Origin: Pseudomonas sp. GM18
GTDB lineage: Bacteria > Pseudomonadota > Gammaproteobacteria > Pseudomonadales > Pseudomonadaceae
Reading direction: 5' to 3'
NCBI RefSeq assembly: GCF_000282195.1
Contig: NZ_AKJT01000082.1
Coordinates: forward strand, 1-62,517
Length of the DNA stretch: 62,517 nucleotides
Every line of letters starts with the position of its first letter. Position 1 is the first letter of the stretch. The notes under the pieces were generated by a model that had not been told where the DNA came from, did no database searches, and was given only the letters and a program-made list of their open reading frames with translations. Below, piece after piece: positions 61,259 through 62,517 of this stretch. A program made the position numbers and the translations under genes.

Positions 61259-62485
61259 ATGGACACCCCATCACGTCGCACGACGCTGACCATCGCCCTG
61301 TGTTTTATCGTTGCACTGATCGAAGGCTTCGACCTGCAAGCCGCCGGCACTGCCGCCGCGGGCCTGCGCCAGACCTTTGCCCTGGACCCGAAAATGATGG
61401 GCTGGGTATTCAGCGCCGGCATCATCGGTTTGCTGCCGGGCGCCTTCTTCGGCGGCTGGATCGCCGATCGCATCGGCCGCAAGAAAATCCTCATCGCAGC
61501 AGTGCTGCTGTTCGGCGTGTTCTCCCTCAGCACCGCCTACGTCAGCAGTTTCTCAACCCTGCTACTGGCGCGCTTCATGACCGGCCTGGGCCTGGGCGCC
61601 GCCCTGCCCAACCTGATCGCGCTGTGTGCCGAAGCCGTGGGTGAGCAACGTCGCGGCACTGCGATCAGCATCATGTATGCCGGCGTGCCGTTGGGTGGCG
61701 CACTGGCGGCAGTGGTCGCCATGCTGTTCGCCGAACATTGGCAGATGACCTTCATCATCGGTGGTCTCGTGCCCTTGCTGGTGGTGCCGTTGATGGTCCT
61801 GCTGTTGCCCGAGTCCAGCGCCTTTCGCCAGCAACAAGGCAGCGTCAACGTGGCGCGCGCGTCAACCGGCCAGGCGCTGTTCGGCGAAGACCGGACCCGC
61901 GTCACCCTGGCGTTGTGGCTGAGCTACTTCTTCACCCTGACCGTGATGTACATGCTGCTCAACTGGCTGCCATCGCTGTTGCTGGAACAGGGTTTCAGCA
62001 AACCCCAGGCGGGCCTGGTGCAGATGCTGTTCAACATCGGCGGCGCCCTCGGTTCCCTGCTCGGCGGGCTGCTGCTGGATCGCTGCAACGGCATCAAAGT
62101 GGTGCTGTTTGTCTACGCCGGGTTGCTGGCGGCGCTGGCCGGGGTCGGCCTGTCGGTGGGCATCGTCCCCATGGCCATCGCCGGTTTTTCCGCCGGGTTG
62201 TTTGTGATGGCCGCGCAGCTGGTGCTTTACGCCCTGGCACCGCCGTCGTACCCGACCTCGGTGCGCGCCACCGGTGTTGGCGCGGCGGTGGCGATCGGTC
62301 GCCTCGGATCGGTGGCCGGGCCCTTGGCCGCCGGGCAGATTCTGGCGGCCGGGGCCGGCACCACCGGAGTTTTGCTGGCGACCTCACCTGGGCTGCTGAT
62401 TGCCGCACTGGCGATCATCAGCGTGATTGCCCGTTCGGCCGAGCCGCAGTTGCGTACGGCGAACCCGGTCGCGGATAAAACCTGA
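61259..62485 (+). CDS. MFS aromatic acid importer (AAHS type)
   Basis: This 408-residue transporter has about twelve helices. The AAHS-family marks are ALIEGFDLQAAGTAA in helix 1 (the Asp-containing DGFD-like site) and GGWIADRIGRKKIL in the 2-3 loop. A second-half repeat (LLDRCNGIKVVLF) and PTSVRATGVGAAVAIGR near the 10-11 loop follow. Relatives PcaK, VanK and MhpT import aromatic acids with protons. Given the neighbours, ferulate or vanillate is the likely cargo. The start at 61259 follows GAGG by six bases. Confidence 0.92.
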   Translation: MDTPSRRTTLTIALCFIVALIEGFDLQAAGTAAAGLRQTFALDPKMMGWVFSAGIIGLLPGAFFGGWIADRIGRKKILIAAVLLFGVFSLSTAYVSSFSTLLLARFMTGLGLGAALPNLIALCAEAVGEQRRGTAISIMYAGVPLGGALAAVVAMLFAEHWQMTFIIGGLVPLLVVPLMVLLLPESSAFRQQQGSVNVARASTGQALFGEDRTRVTLALWLSYFFTLTVMYMLLNWLPSLLLEQGFSKPQAGLVQMLFNIGGALGSLLGGLLLDRCNGIKVVLFVYAGLLAALAGVGLSVGIVPMAIAGFSAGLFVMAAQLVLYALAPPSYPTSVRATGVGAAVAIGRLGSVAGPLAAGQILAAGAGTTGVLLATSPGLLIAALAIISVIARSAEPQLRTANPVADKT

Positions 62486-62501
62486 CCGGGGTGCACTCCT
62501 T

Positions 62502-62517
62502 GTAGCAGCTGCCGAGC
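62502..62517. repeat. Start of a REP palindrome at window edge
   Basis: GTAGCAGCTGCCGAGC, the left arm of the REP family seen at 7.5 and 14.5 kb, cut by the window end. Confidence 0.75.

Overview
The window looks like the chromosome of a fluorescent-group Pseudomonas. The signs are a GC-rich background, GTAGCAGCTG-type REP palindromes, an acetylated-cellulose (wss) operon, an OprD-type porin, a membrane PQQ glucose dehydrogenase, and a ferulate/vanillate/protocatechuate gene block. The assignment rests on gene content and motifs read by eye; no database was searched. No tRNA, rRNA, CRISPR array or intact transposase was seen.

Layout. 1-6.5 kb: the C-terminal end of a large secreted adhesin, a LuxR-type regulator with a degenerate receiver, and a type I secretion operon (ABC ATPase, adaptor, TolC-like protein) on the minus strand. 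6.7-9.1 kb: a methyltransferase, a MITE-like element packed with REP sequences, and a lone PotD-like binding protein. 9.2-14.5 kb: a small sugar/polyol locus (iolG-like dehydrogenase, LacI regulator, SDR, PhyH-family dioxygenase, RbsB-like binding protein) without transporter membrane genes. 14.5-16.4 kb: a periplasmic nuclease and a GST.

16.5-28.7 kb: the most novel region. A TetR regulator diverges from what looks like a biosynthetic cluster: extended SDR reductase, adenylate-forming enzyme with degraded motifs, HAD phosphatase, FAD monooxygenase, tandem acyl carrier protein, a 1137-residue ketosynthase/ketosynthase-like/AfsA-type hotdog fusion, SRPBCC protein and outer-membrane beta-barrel. 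AfsA-like fold, HAD phosphatase, reductase and TetR regulator together recall the gamma-butyrolactone/butenolide/furan signal pathways of Streptomyces, here joined to carrier-protein and ketosynthase parts. The product is unknown.

30.4-45.1 kb: wssABCDEFGHI, for c-di-GMP-controlled synthesis, export and acetylation of cellulose; wssJ is not present. 45.3-47.8 kb: gcd. 47.8-62.5 kb: an aromatic catabolic island running from ferulate through vanillin (fcs, ech, vdh) and vanillate (vanAB) to protocatechuate cleavage (pcaHG), with regulators PcaQ, VanR and a MarR protein, plus a porin and an MFS importer. pcaH carries an apparent 2-nt deletion between its active-site Tyr and His segments. Several catabolic genes have A-rich CA motifs beside their ribosome binding sites, suggesting Hfq/Crc catabolite repression.
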